Source of the DNA: Ehretia macrophylla
Lineage: Eukaryota; Streptophyta; Magnoliopsida; Boraginales; Ehretiaceae
Direction: 5' to 3'
DNA length: 64,000 nt
Assembly: GCA_037974665.1 (NCBI GenBank)
Contig: CM075768.1
Span: 4,676,501-4,740,500, forward strand
In this document: piece after piece, positions 54,256 to 64,000 of the stretch
How positions within the stretch are numbered: position 1 is the stretch's first letter
How the letters are laid out: every line of letters starts with the position of its first letter
Position numbers and translations under genes: made by a program
The notes under the pieces: generated by a model
Told to the model about the DNA's origin: nothing
Database searches by the model: none
The model's input: the letters and a program-made list of their open reading frames with translations, nothing else

Positions 54256-55736
54256 TGTTAGTCTGAAGGCTTTAATTGTATATTTTGATGATAACTAAAT
54301 CTTGATTATACATTTATCTATTGACTAATCATGCGTTGTATGAGTTCATGATTTATGAGATTAGTCAAAGATTGAAGGATGTTCAAATGATGAGCAAACA
54401 CATGAAGATTGGAGTGAAGATCAAGCTCAAGTGTTGATTAAATCATGAAGATCCTATGAAGAGCTCAACATGATCAATCTTGTTCAAATACTATAGTGGT
54501 GAAGATCTATGAAGCTTCAAAGTATCATCTTTCATGAAAATATCTTAAGTATAAAGATTGACGAGGGAGTCACAAGGAATGAGAAATAGCGTCATAAGGG
54601 GTAGTGGCCGTTTAAATGTCGAATGCCTTTGAGATGCTCGATAAAGCTCAAAATGTCTCTTGAAACTTCTTTTTGAAAAATGCTTTTACATAAGTGAAAG
54701 ATTCTTTGAGAAATTTAAAGATTTTCTAAAAGATCGGCTTTGGGTTAAAATGGCTTGCAAATGAATCTATATTGTTTTTCCTTTGAAAAATGACTCAAGA
54801 CTTGTTTTCCTCTTGTCCTATTGCAAAATGGGCATGTCGGATGAATCAAGTCGGACGAATGACTCGTCTGACTTTACTCAACCGACTTTTCCAGAGAGTG
54901 CAAAGGACAAGTCGGATGAATAGTCGTATTAATAGTCGGATGAATGGACTCAGCCAATGGCTCGTCCGATATTCAAAAATAGAGCCGTTAACTAGTTGAT
55001 CAAGAGAGGCTCTATATATTTCTAAACTCTCCCATTGCACTTTTAACCTCTTCCAACTACAAGCAATTGTTCTAAAGCTTTCATATCATTCAAAACACAT
55101 TGCTTGAACATTTATTGAGCTTTATCTTGCAAATCATTAAGCATTCAAAGAGCTTCATTTGTATTATACAACTCATAAAGGAGTCAAAGTTTTGTATCTT
55201 TCATAGACATACATTCTTGGTTGTATTACTCTCTAGATCTTAGATTGTGAGAATCATAGAAGAGAAGAGAGTGTTGTAAAATCCTTTGTGGATTCAAAGG
55301 AGGAAATGTTGTAGGTTTGAGCTTCACCTACTTGTGAAGAAGCTTGGTTGATCTCTTGTAGGTTCAAGAGATTGTTGTATTTTGCTCTTATGGATTCAAG
55401 AGTGGATTGCTCTTGTGGTTTCAAGAGTGGGATTTTATTGTTGGTTTGTGTTTCACCAACTTGTGAAAAAATACTACTAGTGGAGCTACTGGAAATTCTA
55501 AAGGGATGAAGACCTTAAGTGGTGGATTAGATTAGCGAACCACCCTAAAATCGACAACGTCATTTCTTTCTCTCTTATCTCCTTATCTCTTTATATTTGT
55601 GTATGCATAGTGTTTGTTAAATTTCTTGATAGAATTACCTAGTTACAAACACATTTGAAAAAATAGTATCATTGCCTCCGTATCCTAATTCACACCCCCC
55701 CCCCCCCCACCCCTCTTAGGATATTTTGGGCTAACA
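54256..55736 (+). mobile_element. SIRE-type Copia 3' LTR, about 1.48 kb
   Basis: It starts TGTTAGTCTGAAGG with TTTGATGATAAC soon after and ends GATATTTTGGGCTAACA. A TATA-like ggctctatatatttc lies at 55010. It carries short repeats of gtcggatgaat around 54835-54950 and a run of C at 55694-55709, both familiar from SIRE LTRs. It follows the purine tracts, so it is the 3' LTR of a left-truncated copy. Confidence 0.75.
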
Positions 55737-55960
55737 TGTCACCTTTGGTAATGCAATGAGAACCTTCCTGTTGAGTTCTATCATTTGGATAAAATTTCCT
55801 GAGAGCATTGAGATTGTTGATTATTTTGGCAAATCTTTGGTGCATCTTGTTCAATGTTGCTCTGGGCTTCATACGGAATAATTCATACTCATGGATGTAC
55901 AATCCAATGTTTGTATCCTTCACTTGAGTAGTGTCTTGGTAAGATAACTCAAGGAACAAA
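55737..55960 (-). pseudogene. Copia gag fragment, minus strand
   Basis: The minus strand reads NIGLYIHEYELFRMKPRATL, then NKMHQRFAKIINNLNALRKF and YPNDRTQQEGSHCITKGDM. This is the UBN2-type gag of a SIRE-like Copia element. It is cut at the LTR end (55736/55737). The opposite orientation shows that the LTR inserted into an older element rather than being part of it. Confidence 0.72.
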
Positions 55961-56029
55961 TCTCGTGAGCCGATTCACATCTACTAACTCGACTATACTC
56001 GGTTTCATTTAGAGCACGAAACTAAGTTA

Positions 56030-56220
56030 AAAAATGTAAAAATATTGAGGACTAAATTGAAACCTTTTGTAAACTTTGGGGACTAACCGTATCACTTTTG
56101 AAACGATAAGGATAAATTGAGAAAAAGTGTAAACATTGTGGACCAAGCACATCACTTTTGAAGCAATGGGAATGAAATTGAAAAATAATACAAACATTGA
56201 GGATCATTTGTGAAGCTTTT
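56030..56220. repeat. About 60-bp degenerate tandem repeat, three to four copies
   Basis: Units with gtaaactttggggactaacc, gtaaacattgtggaccaagc and acaaacattgaggatcattt begin near 56069, 56129 and 56190, each joined to atcacttttgaagcaatggg-like sequence. Divergence between copies is high. No coding frame of meaning. Confidence 0.8.
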
Positions 56221-56369
56221 TCATCTTTGATTCTCAAGTCTTGAGACGTACACTATATATATGCTATCGTATTAACATATATTTAGACACTTTAATATAA
56301 ACAAAAATACTCTTTCCATTTCCTTTCATTTATTCAACTATATAATTGAAGATGATATTGACTTTCTTA

Positions 56370-57236
56370 GGGCAAATCTTACAAATAGTCCCTATTGTTT
56401 ATATTTTATCCAAGTTAGTCCTCATTGTTTGTATTTTATCCAAATTAGTCCTCATTATTTTAGGAGTCCTAAATTTGTCCCCAATATTTATAAAAAATCA
56501 TGCAATTAGTCCCTGCTATTAAGTATAGTTAAACTTCAACATAAAATAACATTGTTTGTGTAAAATGACCATATTACCCTTGATTAATAAAATAATTGTA
56601 GTCGCCCACCACTACCATATGCACACACGGCACGAACACACACATACGCACACACACAGAGCACATATACCTATACACCCATGGTGCACACACGACACGA
56701 GCACACACGGCACGAATACACACATACGCACAACACACCCCCATACCCATGACATATACACAAGCATACAACGCGACACACACACACCCCATGACACATA
56801 TACCACGCATAGACACAACGGGATGGTAGATCTTGGTGCCCTCGGGTTAGGGTGGAGTAGGTGGGGTCCAGTGGGTTTGGAGGTAAAAATGCAAATAGGT
56901 ATGATGGGGATAGAGTAAGGGTGACCGCGGGGGGGGAGGGTTGATTTTAGGGGATGGCCTGGTAGGAAGGGGATTGGGAAAAAAATTAAAAGCAAAAAAA
57001 TATATTAGCAAAAAAGGAAAGTTTTTATTTTTGGTAAAATAACCATTTTACCCCTTAATATCTAGTCATGTGAATGGCACATGATTATTTTATGTTAAAT
57101 TTTTACCAAATGTTAATGACATGGACCAATTGCATAATTTTTTGTAAATATTGGGGATGAATTTGAGATTTTTAAAATAATATGGACTAATTTAGGACAA
57201 TATATAAGCAATGGAGGTCATTGATAAGGTTTGCCC
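56370..57236. mobile_element. Mutator-like non-autonomous element, 867 bp, long TIRs, 9-bp target duplication
   Basis: The ends GGGCAAATCTTACAAATAGT and the reverse of TTGATAAGGTTTGCCC pair, and the homology extends roughly 200 bases inward (cataaaataa and ttattttatg, ttaacattt and aaatgttaa). The flanks are ACTTTCTTA at 56361-56369 and 57237-57245. Long TIRs and a 9-base duplication are Mutator features. The centre holds a cacacacgg-rich tract (56625-56815) and a G-rich part (56925-56975). No transposase is encoded. Confidence 0.88.
56625..56815. repeat. Imperfect (CA)n tract inside the Mutator-like element
   Basis: Runs of cacacac with cgg, tac and gac interruptions form a low-complexity tract. 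Open frames of 80-127 codons on both strands come from this tract and have no coding value. Confidence 0.85.
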
Positions 57237-57459
57237 ACTTTCTTATGCCAAAGAAGGTTGGAAGAAAGAAAGCAAAGTTTTATTTCGAAGTTGTGCGCAT
57301 AATGTTTGAGATATAACTGTTAAGTCAATGATTCGATGAAGAATGAGAAGAGATATATTGTAATCAATAACTTTTATATATGTAGTTTTAATGTATTGAA
57401 AATATCATTTATATACACTGTTGTTGTTTTCATAAGGGTTATAAGGAAATGATAAAGTT

Positions 57460-57945
57460 CATGAATATGTTAGAATAGGGTTGAACCATAACAGTTATGG
57501 TAGATAAAAGTTGATACCAGAGATATGTTCTAGGTCATAGGATTTTATCGAGACTAGAAAAATAAATCCTTCAAGACCTATATACATTTAGCTTTATATT
57601 GAAGGAATGATCGATCTCACTAATTAATGGTTAAGACACCTGCACTAATATATAGATGTGTTTGGTAATACGGAGCACGGTTCACATAGAACACTCAATA
57701 ATTGTCTAAGTCAGTGAGTAGTTCTCAGGTGATAATTATGCAAAGTACTCCTTGAAGTTGGGGCACCATAATAGCTTGTAAGCAACTCATTATATTTTGA
57801 TCCTATAAGAAAGTGAGAAAATTAAAACCTGACTTGAATAGGGGTTTAGGTGTACTCTTAACACTTATGAAACTTATTTCAGTACAAAAATACACTAGTT
57901 TGATTGAAAGAGACAATGTCGTATGTTATCTTATAGTAAAAAACG
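57460..57945 (+). mobile_element. Decayed LTR fragment related to the LTR at 25012
   Basis: It shares tagggttgaaccataa, gaacactcaat, gtctaagtca, ttctcaggtgata and gcttgtaagcaactcatt with 25180-25690, in the same order and orientation. The copies differ at many positions and by indels. No ends or coding part are present, so it is an old LTR remnant. Confidence 0.75.
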
Positions 57946-57996
57946 ACAAACATCGGAAACTTGATCGATGCAAAATTGAGCAAAAGGGCGGGCAAT

Positions 57997-58051
57997 AGCC
58001 AAGTCCAAAAAGTTATTGTTCAAAAAAAAAAAAAGCCAAGTCCAAAAAGTT
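57997..58051 (+). repeat. 18-bp direct repeat around a short poly(A)
   Basis: The sequence agccaagtccaaaaagtt occurs at 57997-58014 and 58034-58051, separated by attgttc and a run of A. This is the structure left by target-primed insertion of a nearly fully truncated LINE or SINE. It lies about 200 bases before the PPR start codon. Confidence 0.65.
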
Positions 58052-58247
58052 GATATCGTATTGCAACTTTCAGAGTGGGTGAAACCAGAAATAGCCAAAA
58101 TATAGAGGCAAATTCTGAGTAACACAAAAACGTAGGGTTTAGAGTTCCTTTCTCTCCCCCACGTATCCCTTCTTCTTGTTCCATTTCTCCGACCTCTCGG
58201 TGCATGTTATGTATGTAGCAGTAGCATAATCCATAAAGAGACGGACA

Positions 58248-61175
58248 ATGTGGAGATCCATACACGTAAAAGTCACTACTAAAACAAGACACTATTCCAC
58301 CAATCCACTAAAGCAGAAAAACAACCAAGAATTGGTTCAAGAAATCAGCAACATTCTCCAAAACAAGTATTGGAAAAAGCTCATTGCTTCATCATCATCA
58401 TTATCAGACATACCCAACAAGCTTAACCAAGATGTGATTCGATCTGTTCTTCATCAAAACCTAAAGGACGATCCCAGGAAGCTCGTAAGCTTCTTCCAAT
58501 GGTGTCAACAGAAAATGGGTATTCAACCAAATCTTGATATTCTTGCATTTCTTGCTCTTTCTCTTTGTAATTCTAAGTTTTATGGCCCGGCTTGCAAAAC
58601 CATTGACCGTTTGATCAGCACTGGTGTGTCCCCTTTAGAGTTGTTGAATTCTATTGCTAGTTTTCGTAAAAGTTATGATGGTGTTGTGAAGTTTAATCCC
58701 ATGGTGTTTGGCTTGTTGATTGATAGGTATAGAGAAAAGGGTCACTTGTTTGAAGCTGCTACTTTGTTTTTATGCCATAAAGATTTCAACTTTAGGACTA
58801 GTTTGTTTACTTGTAATGTTTTGTTGAGAGATTTATTGAACGCTAATAAGTTGGGGTTGTTTTGGAAAGTCAGCAGTGAAATGTCTGAGAGTAATTATTA
58901 TAAGTTTGATGAGTTTACCTATTGTAATATGATTAGAGCTCATTGTAAAGCTGGGAATGTTAATGATGCAAAAAAGGTGCTTTCTGAGATGGAATTGAAA
59001 GGAATTCGTCCACGTTTGGTCGCGTATACAGTTGTGATTGGAGGATTGTGTAAAACGGGTTTGTTAGACGAGGCAATCAAGCTGAAGGATACTATGGTTT
59101 TGCATGGAATAAAGCCTGATGTTTATGTTTATGCTGCGCTTATCAGAGGGTTTTGTGCATCAAACAGATTTCGAGAAGTGAGTATGGTGTTAGGTGAGAT
59201 GGAAGATATGAGAATAAAGCCGGATGTAATCACTTGTGAAGCTTTGATTGCTGGTTTAATGAAACAAGGTAATTCAGAAGAGGCTTTTAGGATCAAGGAA
59301 GAGATGGTCACTCACGGTGTTAAGCTGGATTTAACGCTATATCAAACATTTGTTCGCGGGGTTTGTGAGGCTGGTAGGATGGACGAGGCACATAAACTTC
59401 TTGATGAGATGATTAAAACAGGCGTGAAACTAGATTCTACAATTTATACATTTTTGATTAAGGGCCATTCTCGGGAGAAAGAAATGAATAGTGCTTTGGA
59501 ACTTTTTGCAGAGATGAAGAAGAGAAATCTGGAACCAATGGCAAAAACTTATGATGCCATAATTGATGGGCTCTGCCGTTGCGGGGAACTCCAGATGGCC
59601 AGTGCCATTCTTGGAGAAATGATCTCAAAGAATTTGGAACCAGCTGATGTTACCTGGACAACACTTTTAAATGCTTATGCTCGAGTAGGTGGAACTGAGG
59701 GAACAAAGAGGATTTTGGAGGCAATGGAGGAGCATGGAGTCGTGCCCAATGACTTGCATTTTAATGTAATCATCGAGAGCCTTTGTAAAGCTAAGAAGAT
59801 GGAGAAGGCTAGGACTTTCCTGACCGAGATGTTGAGTATGGGCATTAAGCCAGACCAACGTACATATGGGTCTTTTGTCACAGGGTATTGCAAGACTGGA
59901 GAGGTGCAGATTGCAGATAGGCACTTCAAGGAAATGCTAACTCATGGTCTACAGCCGAGCAGTTCAAATTACCAGCTTTTGGTGATGGAGCACTGCAAAA
60001 ATGGCAACACAAATGAGGCTTATGCAGTTTTCAGATGTGTGCTTGAACTAGGGGTTTTACCTGAAGTTCAAACATACCAAATTTTCATCCGTAGTCTCCT
60101 GAGGTATGGAAGAATACAGGAAGCTGCGGGAGTTATTTCAGAACTCTGCGAGAGGGATCTCTTTCTTGATGTTCTCACTTATAGGAATCTCATCTGCGAT
60201 TTATGTAAGCAAGGTGATGTAGAAAAAGCTTTTGAAATTTATGAGGAAATGTCCATTAGAGGTTTCCATCTGAACATAGAAGCTTGCAATGTCTTGATCA
60301 AAGGGCTTTGTGGGGTAGGTAAAACTGAGACAGCTAGAATGTTATTCGATGGAATTCCAGAAAAAGGTTTGGCACCAAATCGTGAGACATATTCAATAAT
60401 TATTAGTGGGCTTTGCAAAGACGCTAATGTTAATGCTGCATTTGGCTTGTTGGATGAAATGCTACGTCAAGGGCGTTATCCAGGTAAGCTGATCTACAAT
60501 ACTCTGTTAGCAGGGTGCTGCAAGAATGGAAATATGGAGAAGGCTGAGCAATTACATCAAGAAATGTTACAGAGGAATTTTGCTTCCACAGACTCTTTTA
60601 ACATGCTGATTGTTGCATATTGCAAGGGCGGAAAGTTGCTTGAAGCAAAACAGCTTTTGAAAGATATGACTAAAGATCAGATAGAGCCTGATTGTCGTAC
60701 ATATAGAACACTTATATACCAGCTCTGCAAAGAGGGAATGATGGTGGAAGCAAAACAGCTTTTCTTGGTGATGCAGGAAAGAAATCTGATGCCTACCTCT
60801 AGAACTTATGGAAATCTTATCCAGGGTTATAGCATGATAGGTGACAGAGCAGAGGTTGTTGCCCTCTTCCATGAGTTGACGGAAAAGGGGATGGAGCCTG
60901 ATGACATTAGCTATGATATAATGCTGGACATATATTGTAAAGAAGGGAACTTGATTGAAGTGTTGAAATTATGTGATGAGATGATAGAGAAGGGTGTGCC
61001 AATAAAGACAACTGTCTTTGATGCTCTGCTTGAAGACCTTTTTAAAAAAGGAGAATATGATGATGCATTACAATTTCTTGGTGAACTGCGAAGAAAAGGG
61101 CTTGTAATCAAAATGGAAGACATGTATCGTCCCTTGCACACAACGGGTGGAGAAGACAAAGATGAGCATGTATGA
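58248..61175 (+). CDS. P-class pentatricopeptide repeat protein, 975 aa, intronless, predicted mitochondrial
   Basis: PPR proteins bind organellar RNA one base per repeat and act in RNA stability, splicing or translation. The frame is open for 975 codons with one exon. The N-terminus MWRSIHVKVTTKTRHYSTNP is basic with Ser/Thr and few acids, typical of a mitochondrial presequence. From about residue 221 to 955 there are 21 consecutive 35-residue repeats (one of 34), with LVAYTVVIGGLCKTGLLDEA as an example; weaker repeats lie between 160 and 220. A C-terminal tail ends GGEDKDEHV, and no DYW, E or SMR domain is present. The length and layout recall Arabidopsis At5g61990, which is from memory. 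The start is the first ATG of the frame. Promoter elements were not identified. Confidence 0.95.
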   Translation: MWRSIHVKVTTKTRHYSTNPLKQKNNQELVQEISNILQNKYWKKLIASSSSLSDIPNKLNQDVIRSVLHQNLKDDPRKLVSFFQWCQQKMGIQPNLDILAFLALSLCNSKFYGPACKTIDRLISTGVSPLELLNSIASFRKSYDGVVKFNPMVFGLLIDRYREKGHLFEAATLFLCHKDFNFRTSLFTCNVLLRDLLNANKLGLFWKVSSEMSESNYYKFDEFTYCNMIRAHCKAGNVNDAKKVLSEMELKGIRPRLVAYTVVIGGLCKTGLLDEAIKLKDTMVLHGIKPDVYVYAALIRGFCASNRFREVSMVLGEMEDMRIKPDVITCEALIAGLMKQGNSEEAFRIKEEMVTHGVKLDLTLYQTFVRGVCEAGRMDEAHKLLDEMIKTGVKLDSTIYTFLIKGHSREKEMNSALELFAEMKKRNLEPMAKTYDAIIDGLCRCGELQMASAILGEMISKNLEPADVTWTTLLNAYARVGGTEGTKRILEAMEEHGVVPNDLHFNVIIESLCKAKKMEKARTFLTEMLSMGIKPDQRTYGSFVTGYCKTGEVQIADRHFKEMLTHGLQPSSSNYQLLVMEHCKNGNTNEAYAVFRCVLELGVLPEVQTYQIFIRSLLRYGRIQEAAGVISELCERDLFLDVLTYRNLICDLCKQGDVEKAFEIYEEMSIRGFHLNIEACNVLIKGLCGVGKTETARMLFDGIPEKGLAPNRETYSIIISGLCKDANVNAAFGLLDEMLRQGRYPGKLIYNTLLAGCCKNGNMEKAEQLHQEMLQRNFASTDSFNMLIVAYCKGGKLLEAKQLLKDMTKDQIEPDCRTYRTLIYQLCKEGMMVEAKQLFLVMQERNLMPTSRTYGNLIQGYSMIGDRAEVVALFHELTEKGMEPDDISYDIMLDIYCKEGNLIEVLKLCDEMIEKGVPIKTTVFDALLEDLFKKGEYDDALQFLGELRRKGLVIKMEDMYRPLHTTGGEDKDEHV

Positions 61176-62191
61176 AGAACAAGGTAAGATTTGGATGGGT
61201 TTGAAAATCGACTAGCTTATGCAACTTAGTTGATGATGAACCAATGAATTCCAAGTAAATTTGATGCATTCTGACCATTATGCAGATCTATTTGAAGCAA
61301 GTTGTCTAAAGTGCTGCTTGTAAGAATTTTCTGTGTGGGGGAACTTGCTTTATGGTCTTCCTCTTGTACAGCCTTACATTTGAGTGATGCACACTTTTGG
61401 CTGAACACGGCATCACCATAACATCTGCCATCTTACCTGAATTCTGGGGGCATGTGTGCAACCCCTGTTGTATGGTTGGCTGGAGCAAGTGGTCACTGGC
61501 TGCATCTCATAGTTGATACTTTTAACGCTTGGGGCCTGCCCGTGTAGATCCAATACGTTGAAGGTAATTAAAGCTAATTTATTTTTTCTCTTTTAATCTC
61601 TTTATGGGGGCATAAAAAAGTTTGTAAAATCCTTATTATTAACTGCATTGGCAATAATTGGTTCTGTGCTGACCTGATCAAAGTCAAGTTTCAGGTCAAC
61701 CCATTGAGCAGATTCAACATGTCGAGAAGAATTTGCTACCTGCTTCATAGGAAATGTTGGTTCCTTCCTGTTACAAGTAGCTGATTCAAGTGTTGGCTGA
61801 AAGCCTAATATATCTTACTTATTAGGGGATGTAAAGTCTTACTTATTTTACATTCTCATATGCCAGTCTCATATGCTAGTCCCTTGCAGTGGTTAAAATA
61901 AAATGTCTCTGAGATATATTTGTATCCATAACTCTGTTCTTCTTGTTAGCATTGACTTGACCATTTACCCATGTGTACGTGGAACTATATACAATTCTTT
62001 AAATATATAGTGTTTGTACAATAATATCAGGTTACAGAGAAACACTATACTTTAGTTTCTACTATTTAATGTAAGGGGGATTGAATATGCAATTCTTTAC
62101 TTAATGGTGTAGTTGCGCTCGTTCATTTGTGCGAGTCCAAGTTTACAACAATGCGATAAATAAAATTTGGATTCAGAGGTTTGTGATGAGT
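61176..62191. other. Spacer between the convergent PPR and ABC1-like genes
   Basis: This stretch should hold both 3' untranslated regions. A gtaaga at 61184 directly after the PPR stop could be a donor of a 3' UTR intron. Potential polyadenylation signals include aaaataaaatg near 61897 for the plus strand. No further frame was found. Confidence 0.5.
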
Positions 62192-64000
62192 CTATATCAT
62201 TTTCTCAAATTTGTCAAGCTTATTCACTCTTTGCATTGACCTGATAAGTAGAATCAGGAAAATACCTGCAGAAAGACATTCATTACATGAGAATTTTTGT
62301 TTTTCTTTTTTAACAGCAAGAATAGAAAAATAGATGTTAGTGAATAGTGAATAACTAGTGAGTGATCATTGAAAGACAGGAAGTAGAGTGAGTGTGTGTG
62401 ACCTGCACCAACAAAGAAGCCATTTGCTATAATCTGAGTGCCTCCTTGGTAGTTGAAGGTGACACCAAGGTTAAGGAGTGTGCCACCTGCTACTGTATAC
62501 ATGGTTGCCATTTGTAGTATTGTCGCTTTCCGAGCTGCTCTTTCCGACTGGTGTGTATGCAGCAGATATACCAATGTTTGTAAAAGCTTTTTGCGACAAT
62601 TATATACATTACATTACATTACGTTTTTAACAGAAAACAAAACTCGATAGGGCGATGGATCACCTCAAGAACGCGAACTCGGAGTTTTAGATCCCCAGCT
62701 TCAAGTTGTTTGATAAACTCTTCGATCCGTTGAATCCTGTAAGGCATGGAAATTGTGTACGTTCTTGCCTGGACAAAGGTTTCGAGGGCATCAACTAAAT
62801 AAGCATCTTATCATGAATACGACGACTTTGAAGAGATAGAAAAAGTTTTAAGGAAACAGTACATCATCAGCTTGTTTCCTTATTTCTTGGACGAGTCGCG
62901 TTCCAGTTGGTTGCTGCTGTCGTATGTCTAGGAGCTCCTGCAAGAGAAGTGAAACCATTTTAGAGGCAAACCTCAGCAAGCAACCAAAAAAAAAAGATAT
63001 ATAGGACCTGTGCATATGGCGCAGCGATTTTAGCAAAGGAAAAATCTGGATCCAATGTGTACCCGATGCCTGAAGATCAAACCAAACTCTGTCAGAACAT
63101 CATTCAAATGCAGGTTGGATTTAGGCGAGAGAGAGAGAGAGAGTACCCTCAAGTGTTGAAAATGCCCTGAGCACAAAGGTAAAAGTTGAAGGAAATCGGA
63201 AGGGCTGATCTGTTGCTATAGCAAATAAATCCTGCAAAACAAGTTTTCCACTACTTTTAACGTTATTGAGAAAATAAAGGTTAAATGATATAAGCAAGTA
63301 AAAAGTAACCTTGTCACTGGAACATGTATATTTATTAAAGAAGAGGTAGAAAATGGTGGGGTTTAGGGAGACTTGGGTGGGAAGCCAGAGAGAGGGATGA
63401 ATTGACATATAAGGTTGCAGACCAAGCTTTTTGACATTTTCATTCGAAGCTGTTATAACACCATGGACCATGCTAAAGGCAATCAAAATTTAGTCGGTGC
63501 TCATACCTCACCAATTGCAGACAGTGTTTGCTGTTGATCAGGTCTTTGATTTAGCAGATTGTCTAAGAAGAACTGCACTGATCTCCTCACCTACAATTGG
63601 AAATAGAATTAGGTAAAAAGTTCTGTTTTGTGTTGCAGGAATTTTGAGATCAATAAAAACAAGGTGTTCTTTTCTCTAAATTTGCAAATCATTCATGTAT
63701 TAAGTATGAAAAGGAAATCTATTATCTATATGAATAAATGAAAGCATGAACTTGAGTTCTGGAAAATACAACCTCTCAAGAATTTTAATTTTTCAAATAC
63801 TTAAAGACTTATTGAAATCTATTCCTTATTAACAAATAGATCATGGAAGTGGTCAAATTTTTGGGCATACCGATGACATGTCTCCTGTAGGCTGAAGTGC
63901 TCCAAGGTCTATGAGACCTTGCATAACCTGCATATTCAACTTCTAAGTTAGCTCATGCAATCTCTTCTTTTTTTGCAAAGTAAGCAAAATTTGTATTTCT
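62192..64000 (-). CDS. ABC1/UbiB-family kinase-like protein, C-terminal part (partial gene)
   Basis: Eight 3' exons are visible, all with GT/AG borders and a consistent frame: 63927-63871, 63590-63507, 63231-63147, 63069-63008, 62937-62863, 62768-62664, 62547-62403 and 62265-62192. They encode VMQGLIDLGALQPTGDMSS, RRSVQFFLDNLLNQRPDQQQ, RAFSTLEGIGYTLDPDFSFA, ELLDIRQQQPTGTRLVQEIR, SMPYRIQRIEEFIKQLEAGD, ESERAARKATILQMATMYTV and finally SMQRVNKLDKFEKMI. This is the C-terminal part of plant ABC1K proteins; I recall the closest as the plastid ABC1K7/ABC1K8 type, with roles in oxidative stress and lipid or prenylquinone balance. The kinase-like core is upstream, beyond 64000. The end has a hydrophobic stretch (FLILLIRS). 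Stop at 62192-62194. Confidence 0.88.

Noticed and set aside
56556-56995. Frames of 80-127 codons rich in Cys/Val or His/Thr
   Set aside because: They are translations of the (CA)n tract inside a Mutator-like element.

Overview
The window is nuclear DNA of a flowering plant, most likely a eudicot. The evidence is spliced plant genes with GT/AG introns, plant-type Copia, Gypsy-like and L1 retroelements, and a block of decayed plastid DNA inserted into a retrotransposon LTR. It is AT-rich and repeat-dominated. Only three host genes are supported: a complete cytosolic-type acetyl-CoA C-acetyltransferase (minus, coding 41641-47510), a complete intronless P-class PPR gene (plus, 58248-61175), and the 3' part of an ABC1/UbiB-family kinase-like gene (minus, 62192 to beyond the right edge).

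Left half (1-40.0 kb): nested mobile elements. A Copia element (LTR and gag at 1-955, zinc knuckle and protease at 20256-20833) is split by a non-autonomous element with about 3.1-kb LTRs and about 1 kb of non-coding interior (956-20255). That element's 5' LTR carries 8.4 kb of rearranged plastid DNA (3231-11667: pieces of rpoC2, rps18, rpl20, rps12, clpP, psbB, trnC-GCA, trnI-CAU and ycf2). Its interior carries a reverse-oriented 3.5-kb solo LTR with a perfect 5-bp target duplication. A second Copia element (LTR 20834-22701, interior to about 30190) interrupts the first and is itself cut by another LTR (25012-26781), a reverse solo LTR (27260-29814) and a reverse Copia-type LTR (about 30193-31885). 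A third Copia pol fragment (31886-35757) ends in a short 3' LTR and is split by a 5'-truncated L1-type LINE (34131-35668). A minus-strand L1-type LINE (36030-39903) closes the block.

Right half (40-64 kb): the thiolase gene has 13 coding exons plus a predicted leader exon. A Mutator-like MITE with a perfect 10-bp target duplication sits about 50 bp upstream of its TATA box. Further right are a hAT-like MITE with internal 81-bp repeats, 59-bp and 60-bp tandem repeats, a SIRE-type Copia 3' end with LTR, a long-TIR Mutator-like element with 9-bp target duplications, and a decayed LTR fragment related to the one at 25 kb. The PPR and ABC1-like genes follow.

The three host genes do not form a functional unit. 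Thiolase joins two acetyl-CoA, normally feeding the mevalonate pathway; the PPR protein is predicted to bind organellar RNA; the ABC1-like protein is probably plastidial. I saw no new defence, biosynthetic or regulatory system. The most unusual content is the plastid-in-retrotransposon nest and the elements close to the two promoters.
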